Below are positions 28,237 through 36,246 of a DNA stretch of 64,000 nt, in pieces. The DNA comes from an uncultured Collinsella sp. (lineage in GTDB: Bacteria > Actinomycetota > Coriobacteriia > Coriobacteriales > Coriobacteriaceae). The position numbers and the translations under genes are program-made. Location of the stretch: contig CAUCLI010000001.1 in assembly GCA_958443615.1 (NCBI GenBank), positions 124,001-188,000 on the forward strand, written 5' to 3'. The notes under the pieces were generated by a model, which did no database searches, had not been told where the DNA came from, and saw only the letters and a list, made by a program, of their open reading frames with translations. Position 1 is the first letter of the stretch. The number at the start of each line of letters is the position of its first letter.

Positions 28237-28300
28237 ATTCGAGATGCAACCGAAGTCACGTTTTGGCTGCGTCGCACGTGACTTCGGTTGCATCTCGAAT
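28237..28300. repeat. Perfect 24-bp inverted repeat with 16-nt loop
   Basis: 28237-28260 is the exact reverse complement of 28277-28300. The arms begin ATTCGAGATGCAACC. No T-run follows and the upstream gene already has a terminator, so termination is not the obvious purpose. Confidence 0.9.
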
Positions 28301-28709
28301 GATCAAGGCTGTGAAAACATGCGGTCGCACCCGGGTTCTCGATTGCGCCGGGCGCGTCTTTTGGGAGGCGCTGCGGCGCGCGCCGTCAGGCGTACCGGGA
28401 TCTGGCGGATCCGAAGTCACTCCACTGCAATAACAGCCGCGCATATTCATCCCCATTCTTGTATAGAATTGCATAGACAAGCTAAATCGGCAGGAAGTGT
28501 ATGCAGTTCAGACATTCGCAAAACCGTTTGAGCAATGTGGTCAAACTATGCCGTTACCCTTGGGATATAACGTTTATCGCCAATAATCGTCCGTTCACCA
28601 AGACAGTTGAAAACATTGTTAACCGACTGTGCCTGGGAGGGTATATTGCATAAAGTACGTCTGCTGGTGAATATTAATTACCAGCAAAACGAGAAGAAAA
28701 GAGGCAGTT

Positions 28710-29672
28710 ATGTCCAAGCCCCTCGGCAAGCCCGATCGCATCGTCGTCGCCCTCGGCGGCAACGCCCTCGGCAACACCCCCGAAGAGCAGATCGAGAAGG
28801 TCGGCCACGCCGCCCATGCGCTGCTCGGCCTCATCGAGCAGGGCAACGAGATCATCATCACCCACGGCAACGGCCCGCAGGTCGGTATGATCCAGAACGC
28901 TTTCGCCGCCGCGCACGACGCCATCGGCACCCCCTCCATGGACCTGCCCGAGTGCGGCGCCATGTCCCAGGGCTACATCGGCTACCACCTGCAGCAGGGC
29001 ATCGGCCGCGAGATGCACAAGCGCTATAAGCGTTGGCACGCCGCCTCCGTCGTCACCCAGATCGAGGTCGACCCGGACGATCCCGCCTTCGCCAACCCGA
29101 CCAAGCCGATCGGCCCCTTCTACACTGAGGAGCAGGCCAAGGAGATCATGGCCGAGAACCCCGAGATGACCTTCGTCGAGGACTCCGGCCGTGGCTGGCG
29201 TCGCGTCGTGGCCTCCCCGGAGCCCAAGAAGATCGTCGAGGCCGATTCCATCCTGAATCTGCTCGACAACGAGTTCATCGTCATCGCCTGCGGCGGCGGC
29301 GGCATCCCCGTCGTCCGCGACTACGAGAACAAGGGCTGCTACAAGGGCGTCGCCGCCGTCATCGACAAGGACATGGGCGGCGAGCTCCTCGCCGAGGACT
29401 GCTCCGCCGACGTCCTGTTCCTTCTGACCGCCGTCGAGCACGTCGCCATCAATTTCGGCAAGCCCGATCAGCAGGAGCTCGAGGAGCTCACCGCCGACGA
29501 GGCCGAGCGTCTCGCCGACGAGGGTCAGTTCGGCAAGGGCTCCATGGAGCCCAAGGTCCGCGCCGCCATCAAGTTCGCCCGCTCTCGCAAGGGTCGCACC
29601 TGCATCATCGGCGCCCTGGACAAGGCCGCCGAGACCATGGCCGGTCTCTCCGGCACCCGCATCGTCGGTTAA
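28710..29672 (+). CDS. arcC: Carbamate kinase
   Basis: Makes ATP and carbamate from carbamoyl phosphate and ADP, usually the last step of arginine, agmatine or purine-derived ureido fermentation. The 320-residue protein opens PDRIVVALGGNALGNTPEEQ, has THGNGPQVGMIQNAF, ESGRGWRRVVASPEPKK-like text at residues 152-165, FIVIACGGGGIPVV and a C-terminal GKGSMEPKVRAAI segment, all matching ArcC. No arginine deiminase or ornithine transcarbamylase gene is adjacent, so the source of carbamoyl phosphate is not shown here. AAAGAGG lies before the ATG and a strong terminator follows. Confidence 0.96.
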   Translation: MSKPLGKPDRIVVALGGNALGNTPEEQIEKVGHAAHALLGLIEQGNEIIITHGNGPQVGMIQNAFAAAHDAIGTPSMDLPECGAMSQGYIGYHLQQGIGREMHKRYKRWHAASVVTQIEVDPDDPAFANPTKPIGPFYTEEQAKEIMAENPEMTFVEDSGRGWRRVVASPEPKKIVEADSILNLLDNEFIVIACGGGGIPVVRDYENKGCYKGVAAVIDKDMGGELLAEDCSADVLFLLTAVEHVAINFGKPDQQELEELTADEAERLADEGQFGKGSMEPKVRAAIKFARSRKGRTCIIGALDKAAETMAGLSGTRIVG

Positions 29673-29793
29673 TAGCCTCCGACTTTCACTTGGATGCCCG
29701 GCAGGCGTCTCGCGTCGGCCGGGCATCCGGTGAACACCATGGACGGCGCAATCCCCGTATCGCGTCGTCCGCATATGGAGCCTCCCTCTCCTT

Positions 29794-29826
29794 GACGCCC
29801 CGGTTTACTGCCCCGGGGCGTCTTTT
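29794..29826 (+). terminator. Rho-independent terminator of carbamate kinase
   Basis: GACGCCCCGG (29794-29803) pairs perfectly with CCGGGGCGTC (29813-29822), followed by TTTT. It separates arcC from the convergent peptidase gene. Confidence 0.9.
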
Positions 29827-29869
29827 CATATCGAGACGTGCGGCCGGCGCGCCGGGTTGCATGGGGGGG

Positions 29870-31105
29870 TTACAGAAAGAAGCACCACAGCGCGTCGGCC
29901 TGTGCGAGGATTTTGTCGACCGGCCAGAGCTTGGCGCTGTTGAAGGGGCTGTTGGGGTCATAGACCTCGACCATACCGCGCTCATCTATGCTCTTCAGCA
30001 CGATGAAGTGACCGATGGATGTGAAGTCTCCGGCGGAGACGCTGCAGATGATCGGCTTGTCGGACTTGAGCGCCGATGTGATGCTCGCGCGATTCGGAGA
30101 GACCGAAGTCGACCTGATGCCGATCATGGAGGCGCCCTCGGTCATGAACCGCCACTCCGTGGCCCCCGTCGGGGCGAAGTTGTGTTCGTCGGCGAAGGCC
30201 GCCATGCTCGCCGGATCGAGGTCGGTCTTTCCGGTGAGGTAGACGTACACCATGGTGAGGCTCGTCGGGCCGCACGCTGCGGTGCGGACATCGCTGCCAG
30301 CGTAGGGCTTGCTCGCCCAAACGGGGTCGGTCTGGTAGAGGTGCGGCATCTTTCCGGCCTGCCATTCGGATGTGGGCGTCGAGGCGGGAAGCGCGGTGAT
30401 TCCGAGTTTGGCGGGGCTGACGGTCTGTTTCGCGAGCCGCTCCCTCTCCTTCTTCGCCTCGATGCGTGCCGCCTCCTCGGCTTTGTCGCGCTGGATGGCG
30501 TTGTGGATGCTGAAGCCGCCGACCCCGATGACGACCAGGGCGAGCATCAACGCGATGCCGCGGGGACTGAAGAGCAGGGACTGCCAGGTGGGGCGGGAGA
30601 AGATGCGGCCGCTCCCGCGATGGCCGCGATAGGGGCCGGCGGGATATCCGCCGCGCGGGATGCCGGGGCGCGGGCGGGAGGGCGTGTGGGCATAGCTGCC
30701 ATTCAGGGGGCGCTGCCGGCGAGGGGCCTGCCCCTGGCTTCCGCGGGGTGTGCGAGGGCCGCCGGCGTATGCCTGGCGTCCTGCGGGCGCCCCACGGCCC
30801 GCCGTGCGCCCGGGGCGTCCCGCGGATCCACCCGGACGTCCAGGCCGGGGCCCCCGGTATACGGGCGTGCCGCCGGTGCCCGGCTGCGCGGGCGGGCGGA
30901 ATTCGGGCCTCATCGACCTGCGAACGCTCCCGTTCGCCGTCGCGCCGCCCGAGGGACGACCGCTCATCGGGCGAGACCCGACTCCGCGCGTACGCTCATT
31001 GACGCCGAGCGGCAGGGGCGGGCGGCCACCCTGGGCCCCGCCGCCGTTCGATCCCGCGAGGCGCACGGAGCGCCGTGGGACATCGTCGCGATATCGATTG
31101 TCCAT
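29870..31105 (-). CDS. C39-like cysteine peptidase, membrane-anchored, with Arg/Pro/Gly-rich N-terminus
   Basis: A 411-residue protein with three parts. Residues 1 to about 180 are disordered and very rich in Arg, Pro and Gly. One TM helix (about 188-206, GIALMLALVVIGVGGFS) leads to a charged helix, then an external C39-like papain-fold domain with the Cys in TAACGPTSLTMVYVYL, the His in SIGHFIVLKS and an Asp in VYDPNS. The ATG at 31105 is chosen because GGGAGG precedes it; an upstream ATG at 31156 lacks a site. The substrate is unknown; such proteins are often surface or wall associated. It is transcribed away from the APC permease. Confidence 0.82.
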   Translation of the reverse strand: MDNRYRDDVPRRSVRLAGSNGGGAQGGRPPLPLGVNERTRGVGSRPMSGRPSGGATANGSVRRSMRPEFRPPAQPGTGGTPVYRGPRPGRPGGSAGRPGRTAGRGAPAGRQAYAGGPRTPRGSQGQAPRRQRPLNGSYAHTPSRPRPGIPRGGYPAGPYRGHRGSGRIFSRPTWQSLLFSPRGIALMLALVVIGVGGFSIHNAIQRDKAEEAARIEAKKERERLAKQTVSPAKLGITALPASTPTSEWQAGKMPHLYQTDPVWASKPYAGSDVRTAACGPTSLTMVYVYLTGKTDLDPASMAAFADEHNFAPTGATEWRFMTEGASMIGIRSTSVSPNRASITSALKSDKPIICSVSAGDFTSIGHFIVLKSIDERGMVEVYDPNSPFNSAKLWPVDKILAQADALWCFFL

Positions 31106-31559
31106 CGATGCCTCCCGGGTCAAAAGACGCATCAGGTCATATTGTCTCAAACGCATCTATTCTACCAGCAGAAATCTGGGCGCATGGTGTTGTTGGGCCT
31201 TGATGGGCGCGAGGCCGCCGGACGCGTGGCCGCCTGGCGCGAGGTTGCCCGGCGCGCGGCCGCCGGGCGCGCGGCTGCCGGGAGCGTGGCCGCCGGTAGC
31301 GGAACGCCTCGCGGCGACCGGTAGATTCTGGCGGCGAACGGAATGCGGCGCCGATCGGATTTTCGACAAGACGACCGTTCGTCTGGAATCGGCGTCCGCT
31401 CGTCCGCGCTCCCATCCCGAACGTCGACCGCCCGCAAAACTTCACATCGGGAGGCAATATTCTTCAGGGCGTGGAAAAGGCGCACGCCGAACCCGGCGCG
31501 CGCGAGGGGGAGGGCCGGCCGCGAGTGCTCGGCCCCAAACAAAAGAAAGGAGGCGTGCT
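31106..31559. other. Divergent intergenic region with a short tandem repeat
   Basis: About 450 bp between the divergent peptidase and permease genes. It carries the 15-bp repeat array listed separately. The frame of the permease stays open through the whole region, but there is no ribosome-binding site or hydrophobic content upstream of 31560, so I treat it as non-coding. Confidence 0.5.
31205..31294. repeat. Six tandem copies of a 15-bp GC-rich unit
   Basis: Units begin at 31205, 31220, 31235, 31250, 31265 and 31280 with consensus GGGCGCGNGGCCGCC; a degraded seventh follows. The 15-bp period keeps every frame open. The array ends about 265 bp before the permease start. Confidence 0.85.
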
Positions 31560-33005
31560 ATGGCGGATACCAACGCTTCTGCTGCCGATCAGGGCGGCAT
31601 GAAGAAGACGCTGTCGCTGTGGAACTTCTTCACCATCGGCTTCGGCGCCATCATCGGTACCGGTTGGGTCCTGCAGGTCGGCGACTGGATGGTCGTTGGC
31701 GGCGGTCCCGTCCCCGCTATGATCGCATTCCTCTTGGGCGCCATCGCCTTGGTGCCCATCGGAGCGGTGTTCGGCGAGCTCACTGCCGCCATCCCGGTTT
31801 CCGGCGGTATCGTGGAGTACGTCGACCGCACCTTCGGTCACACGGCGTCTTACATCACCGGCTGGTTCCTGGCCCTGGGCAACGGCATCCTGTGCCCGTG
31901 GGAGGCAATCGCCATCTCCACGCTGGTCTCGGACATGTTCGGCAGCCTGCCCGGCCTTGAATGGCTCCGCGCCGTCAAGCTCTACACCATCCTCGGTGCC
32001 GACGTCTACCTGTTCCCGACGCTGATCGCCCTCGCCTTCGCGGGTTACGTGATCTTCCTGAACTTCCGCGGCGCCAGCTCCGCCGCCAAGCTGCAGGCCT
32101 TCCTCACCAAGGCCCTGCTCTGCGGCATGCTGCTTGCCATGGGCGTTTCCATCATGACCGGATCCCCCGACAACGCCATGCCTGTGTTCTCCCAGGTCGC
32201 TGGCGCTGGCGGCGGTGTCGCCGAGACCGAGTCCACCAACCTGCTCGCGGGCATCGTCTCGGTCCTGGTGCTGACCCCGTTCTTCTACGCGGGCTTCGAC
32301 ACCATCCCGCAGCAGGCCGAGGAGGCCGCTGAGGGTCTGAACTGGAACAAGTTCGGCAAGATCATCACCTTGGCCCTCCTGGCCGCCGGTGGCTTCTACA
32401 TGGTCTGCATCTACTCCTTCGGCACCATCCTGCCCTGGGATGAGTTCGTGGCCCAGCCCGTTCCCGCCCTGGCCTGCCTGAAGAACATCAACATGATCCT
32501 GTACGTGGCCATGCTCGTCATCGCCACCCTCGGGCCCATGGGTCCCATGAACTCCTTCTACGGCGCTACCTCCCGCATCATGCTCGCCATGGGCCGCAAG
32601 GGTCAGCTCCCCGAGAAGTTCGCCGAGGTCGATGAGAAGTCCGGCGCCCCCAAGCTCGCTTGCGTGGTCCTCGGCGTCATCACCGTCATCGGTCCGTTCC
32701 TGGGCAAGAACATGCTCATCCCGCTGACCAACGTGTCCGCCCTCGCGTTCATCTTCTCCTGCACCATGGTCGCCCTGGCCTGCCTGAAGATGCGCTACAC
32801 CGAGCCCGAGCTGCCCCGTCCCTACAAGGTCCCCGGCGGCAAGTTCGGCATCTTCCTGGCGATCCTCGCCGGCGCCGTGATCATCGGCCTGCTCGTCCTG
32901 CCCTTCAGCCCGGCCTCCCTCAACATGGTTGAGTGGTCCATCGTGCTCGGCTGGCTGGTCGTCGGCCTGGTCCTCATGTTCGCCACCAAGGCCCGCGCCA
33001 AGTAG
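31560..33005 (+). CDS. APC-family amino acid permease
   Basis: A 481-residue transporter with about 12 TM helices. It begins MADTNASAADQGGMKKTLSL and TM1 carries FFTIGFGAIIGTGWVLQVGD, the APC-superfamily Gly-rich substrate and sodium/proton site; YVDRTFGHTASYITGWFLAL and TPFFYAGFDTIPQQAEEA further match amino acid permeases. The ATG at 31560 has AAAGGAGG 7 nt before it. The following amidohydrolase gene lies 141 bp downstream beyond two hairpins and has an equally strong ribosome-binding site, suggesting uptake and hydrolysis of one compound. The substrate cannot be determined from sequence. Confidence 0.9.
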   Translation: MADTNASAADQGGMKKTLSLWNFFTIGFGAIIGTGWVLQVGDWMVVGGGPVPAMIAFLLGAIALVPIGAVFGELTAAIPVSGGIVEYVDRTFGHTASYITGWFLALGNGILCPWEAIAISTLVSDMFGSLPGLEWLRAVKLYTILGADVYLFPTLIALAFAGYVIFLNFRGASSAAKLQAFLTKALLCGMLLAMGVSIMTGSPDNAMPVFSQVAGAGGGVAETESTNLLAGIVSVLVLTPFFYAGFDTIPQQAEEAAEGLNWNKFGKIITLALLAAGGFYMVCIYSFGTILPWDEFVAQPVPALACLKNINMILYVAMLVIATLGPMGPMNSFYGATSRIMLAMGRKGQLPEKFAEVDEKSGAPKLACVVLGVITVIGPFLGKNMLIPLTNVSALAFIFSCTMVALACLKMRYTEPELPRPYKVPGGKFGIFLAILAGAVIIGLLVLPFSPASLNMVEWSIVLGWLVVGLVLMFATKARAK

Positions 33006-33021
33006 CGAAACCCCTTTTGCC

Positions 33022-33049
33022 GGCGGGTGCACGATACACCGCGCCCGCC
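33022..33049 (+). terminator. Hairpin after the APC permease
   Basis: A 9-bp stem (33022-33030 with 33041-33049, one G-U) followed by the T-rich TCTCTTCTCTTGT. It looks like a terminator or attenuator between the permease and the amidohydrolase. Confidence 0.5.
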
Positions 33050-33073
33050 GCGCCTCTCTTCTCTTGTGGCATT

Positions 33074-33106
33074 CCCCGACCGCGCACGTACCCCGCGCGG
33101 TCGGGG
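33074..33106 (+). terminator. Second intercistronic hairpin before the amidohydrolase
   Basis: CCCCGACCGCGC (33074-33085) pairs perfectly with GCGCGGTCGGGG (33095-33106). There is no T-run; it may block exonucleases or set different expression of the two genes. Confidence 0.45.
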
Positions 33107-33146
33107 GCCGATAGCCAATCCAAAGGTTCCAATAAGGAGGAACAAC

Positions 33147-34424
33147 ATGGGTAAGAAGTACGCAATCGTCGGAGGCAAGCTCATCGACGGCACCGGCGCC
33201 GAGCCGGTCGAGAACTCCCTGGTTCTCGTCGACGAGAACGGCAAGATCGAGTACGCCGGCGCCCACCAGGACACCCCTGAGGGCTACGAGGTCATCGACG
33301 CCGCCGGCAAGACCGTCATGCCCGGCCTGATCGACACCCACCTGCACTTCTCCGGCAACCTCACCGACGACGACACCGACTGGGTCATGCAGCCGCTGCT
33401 CGAGAAGCAGGCCGTCGCCGTCAAGCAGGCCTACGACTGCCTCACCCACGGTCTGACCACCGTGTGCGAGATTGGCCGCTTCGGCATCCAGGTCCGCGAC
33501 TGCATCGAGAAGGGCGTCTTCAAGGGCCCCCGCGTCCTCGCCACCGGCCTCGGCTTCTGCCGCACCGCCGGCCACGGTGACTCCCACCACTGCAGCCAGC
33601 TCGAGAACAAAGAGTCCCATCCTTGGGGCGACCAGGTCGACGGCCCGTGGGATCTGCGCAAGGCCGTTCGCCGTCGCCTGCGTGAGAACCCCGATGCCAT
33701 CAAGATCTGGGCTACCGGCGGTGGCATCTGGCGTTGGGACTCCGGTCGCGACCAGCACTACTGCTCCGAGGAGATCCAGGCCGTCATCGACGAGGCCAAG
33801 ATGGTCGGCATCCCGGTGTGGAGCCACTGCTACAACAACCACGCCGCCGCCTACGATTCCGTCCGCTTCGGCTGCGAGCAGCTGATCCACGGCTTCGACA
33901 TCGACGAGCGCACCATGGACCTCATGGCCGAGCAGGGCACCTTCTTCACCCCGACGATCGCCTTCCTGCCCACCTGGTACTCCACCTATCCGCCGGTCTA
34001 CGTGCCCGAGCTGCATGACAAGTACGAGGGCACCCTCGTCGAGAAGGAGCTCCAGCGCAACTACGACTGCCTGCGCGAGGCCAAGAAGCGCGGCGTCGTG
34101 ATGACCATCGGCTCCGACTCCTTCTCCTTCGTCACTCCTTACGGCACCTGCTCCATCGAGGAGATGTACGAGTTCGTGGACAAGATCGGCTTCACCCCGG
34201 TCGAGACCATCACCTGCGCTACCTTGAACGGCGCCAAGATGTGCCACATCGAGGACGAGACCGGTTCGCTCGAGGCCGGCAAGTGCGCCGACCTGCTGGT
34301 CGTCAACGGCGACGTCGCCGCCGACATCCACACCCTCAACGTTGACAACATGGACGTCATCATGAAGGACGGCTGGATCGTCGACGCCGGCACCTTCGGC
34401 GAGGGCAACAAGTACTCCGAGTAA
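33147..34424 (+). CDS. Amidohydrolase family protein
   Basis: A 425-residue metal-dependent hydrolase of the imidazolonepropionase/Xaa-Pro-dipeptidase-like amidohydrolase group. It has an N-terminal beta-sandwich strand (IVGGKLIDGTGAEPVENSLV), the HxH metal site in MPGLIDTHLHFSG, further ligands near VWSHCYNNHAA and QLIHGFDID, and the Asp in TIGSDSFSF, then the closing beta-sandwich (GSLEAGKCADLLVVNGDV). AAGGAGG lies 6 nt before the ATG. Family members cleave cyclic or linear amide bonds, including prolyl and arginyl peptides. With the APC permease and carbamate kinase nearby it may feed nitrogen catabolism; the substrate is unknown. Confidence 0.88.
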   Translation: MGKKYAIVGGKLIDGTGAEPVENSLVLVDENGKIEYAGAHQDTPEGYEVIDAAGKTVMPGLIDTHLHFSGNLTDDDTDWVMQPLLEKQAVAVKQAYDCLTHGLTTVCEIGRFGIQVRDCIEKGVFKGPRVLATGLGFCRTAGHGDSHHCSQLENKESHPWGDQVDGPWDLRKAVRRRLRENPDAIKIWATGGGIWRWDSGRDQHYCSEEIQAVIDEAKMVGIPVWSHCYNNHAAAYDSVRFGCEQLIHGFDIDERTMDLMAEQGTFFTPTIAFLPTWYSTYPPVYVPELHDKYEGTLVEKELQRNYDCLREAKKRGVVMTIGSDSFSFVTPYGTCSIEEMYEFVDKIGFTPVETITCATLNGAKMCHIEDETGSLEAGKCADLLVVNGDVAADIHTLNVDNMDVIMKDGWIVDAGTFGEGNKYSE

Positions 34425-34440
34425 CGGGGGCACTCCCATC

Positions 34441-34503
34441 GGGGCCCTCCAACTTTCACCCCTGCGCTCAGAAATCGCGCAAGGGTGAAAGTTGGAGGGC
34501 CCC
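34441..34503. repeat. Perfect 21-bp inverted repeat with 21-nt loop
   Basis: 34441-34461 is the exact reverse complement of 34483-34503; arms start GGGGCCCTCCAAC. It lies 17 bp after the amidohydrolase stop and could act as its terminator, though no T-run follows. Confidence 0.9.
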
Positions 34504-34512
34504 TGCGTTTGC

Positions 34513-34619
34513 CCCGTCACAGGTCGGGGAGGCTGAGGGGATGCGCCGGGCTCGGCTTCGCTGCGCTCAGCCATCGCATGGGCGCCGGTGGACGCTTCGG
34601 TTTCCCGTCACAGGTCGGG
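34513..34619 (+). repeat. 16-bp direct repeat upstream of the sensor kinase
   Basis: CCCGTCACAGGTCGGG occurs at 34513-34528 and again at 34604-34619, 91 bp apart, the second copy 19 bp before the kinase start. It may be a repeated regulatory site or a local duplication. Confidence 0.75.
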
Positions 34620-34637
34620 CGGTGGCGAGGGGGTAGA

Positions 34638-36131
34638 ATGGGGCGGTCGATAGGAGGGGCATTGATCAACCCATTTAAGCCGTGGAGGCGGACGAATCAG
34701 ACCAAGTTCTTCCGCGAGGCGCAGAAGTGGGCGCTTCGCGGGCTGATGATGTGCGTGCCCATGTTGCTCATGCTGCTCGGGCTCGAGTTCGTCGCCAACC
34801 CCAACCCGGTGCCCGCGGTCATCACCATCGCGGGGCTCGTGCTGCTGTGCTTCTTCTTCGCCTATGTGTTCGTCACCCCCGACGATTTCTCGCTTTCCGC
34901 GACCGACCGCACGCTCGGCATCGCCAGCAAGATCTTCGCCTACACGCGTCACGGCCTCACGCCCGAGGCGACGCTCGGAGCGTGCCAGATCATCCTGCCC
35001 GAGACGCTGGCCTCGGCCATCTGCATCACCGACGGCAACGCCGTCATCGCGAGCTGGGGCGAGGACTCGGACCGCTGCCCCACGGGGACGCCCGTCGTGC
35101 TCGACAGCACCCTGCGCGTCATCGAGAGCGAGCGCATGGAGGTCTTCGCCCGGGAGACGCCCGGCCCCGACCAGCCGCATTTCTTCCCGCGCCTGCAGGC
35201 GGGAATCACCGCGCCGCTCATCGTGCGCGACCGCTGCATGGGCACCTTCGAGCTGTACTACCCGCGCTACGGCGACATCGACGCGCGCCAGACCGCGCTC
35301 GCCACGGGCTTCGCAGAGCTGATCTCCACGCAGCTGGCGAGTTTCGAGCTCGAGCGCCAGGAGGACCTGAGCGCCCGCATGGAGTTGCGCGCGCTGCAGT
35401 CGCAGGTCGACCCGCACTTCCTGTTCAACACTATCGGCACCATCGTGTCGCTCGTGCGCACCGAGCCCGAGAAGGCCCGTTCGCTGCTCATCGACTTCTC
35501 GAATTACTATCGCCAGACGCTGTCGAACTCCGACGCGCTCACCTCGCTTGAGAACGAGCTCGACCAGGGCATGCGCTACATCAACCTCATGCAGGCGCGC
35601 TACGGCGAGGGGCGGCTCAGGCTGAGCGTCGACCTCGATCCCTGCACGCTCGATTGCCGCGTGCCCCCGTTCATCTTGCAGCCCCTGCTGGAAAATTGCA
35701 TCAAGCACGCGATGCGCGAGGTGGAGCCCCTGTCCATCAGGCTGTCTTCCGAGGAGACCGACGACGGCGTCCAGATCGTGGTCGAGGACGACGGCATCGG
35801 CATGAGCGATGAGACGCTCGCCCGCCTGCTCGACGTGAGGCGCGATTCGGGCGAGAGGGGCCCCGGCAACGCCTCCGAGCGCGGCGACGATTGCTCCGAG
35901 TCCAGGCTGGAGGCGATGAGCAGGCGCGACGCGCCCACCACCGCGGACGGCTCCATCAAGCGCGGCGGCGGTTTGGCGCTCGTCAACGTGCTCATGCGCA
36001 TCCATTTCTTCTTCGGCGAGGAGTCGGGAATCCGCGTCGAGTCGCAGGAGGGCGTGGGCACGCGGGTGACCGTCGATTTGATCGGCGAGCCCCATGAGCC
36101 CGAGGGCAGCGTGCTCCCCTCCGCGCGATGA
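34638..36131 (+). CDS. LytS/YpdA-type sensor histidine kinase
   Basis: Membrane sensor kinase of 497 residues. Two TM helices near the N-terminus (ALRGLMMCVPMLLMLLGLEF and AVITIAGLVLLCFFFAYVF) are followed by a GAF-like region (about 85-235), the His-kinase box LQSQVDPHFLFNTIGTI with phospho-acceptor His260, and an ATPase domain with PLLENCIKHAM and DDGIGMS. It lacks the multi-helix 5TM sensor of classical LytS. The start is uncertain: ATG 34638 has GAGGGGG upstream, but TTG 34662 has AGGAGG, and TAGAAT at 34634-34639 could be a -10 box that would favour the TTG. It pairs with the LytTR regulator 115 bp downstream. Confidence 0.88.
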   Translation: MGRSIGGALINPFKPWRRTNQTKFFREAQKWALRGLMMCVPMLLMLLGLEFVANPNPVPAVITIAGLVLLCFFFAYVFVTPDDFSLSATDRTLGIASKIFAYTRHGLTPEATLGACQIILPETLASAICITDGNAVIASWGEDSDRCPTGTPVVLDSTLRVIESERMEVFARETPGPDQPHFFPRLQAGITAPLIVRDRCMGTFELYYPRYGDIDARQTALATGFAELISTQLASFELERQEDLSARMELRALQSQVDPHFLFNTIGTIVSLVRTEPEKARSLLIDFSNYYRQTLSNSDALTSLENELDQGMRYINLMQARYGEGRLRLSVDLDPCTLDCRVPPFILQPLLENCIKHAMREVEPLSIRLSSEETDDGVQIVVEDDGIGMSDETLARLLDVRRDSGERGPGNASERGDDCSESRLEAMSRRDAPTTADGSIKRGGGLALVNVLMRIHFFFGEESGIRVESQEGVGTRVTVDLIGEPHEPEGSVLPSAR

Positions 36132-36246
36132 GCGTGCGCGGCGGGTCTCGGCGTGCGCGGCAGGTCTCGTCATATTGGGAAACGATATTGGATAGACTCT
36201 TGAACTTGGCGATGAGTGCCGGTTCGCGAGCGATAAGGGAGGACGC

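Larger units (their letters stand above)
28009..28709. other. 700-bp intergenic region before carbamate kinase
   Basis: Contains the pyruvate oxidoreductase terminator, a perfect 24-bp palindrome (separate entry) and, from about 28440, an AT-rich stretch that is probably the arcC promoter zone, with a small GCTGGT/ACCAGC hairpin at 28663-28685 just before the ribosome-binding site. No gene is supported. Confidence 0.5.

Noticed and set aside
30750..31559. N-terminal extension of the APC permease through the 15-bp repeat region
   Set aside because: The frame is open, but a strong ribosome-binding site and family homology begin at 31560; the extension is Arg/Pro-rich and overlaps the divergent peptidase gene.
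31464..34574. A minus-strand open frame of 1,036 codons across the permease and amidohydrolase
   Set aside because: It runs opposite two clear genes and an intergenic region and has shadow-type composition.
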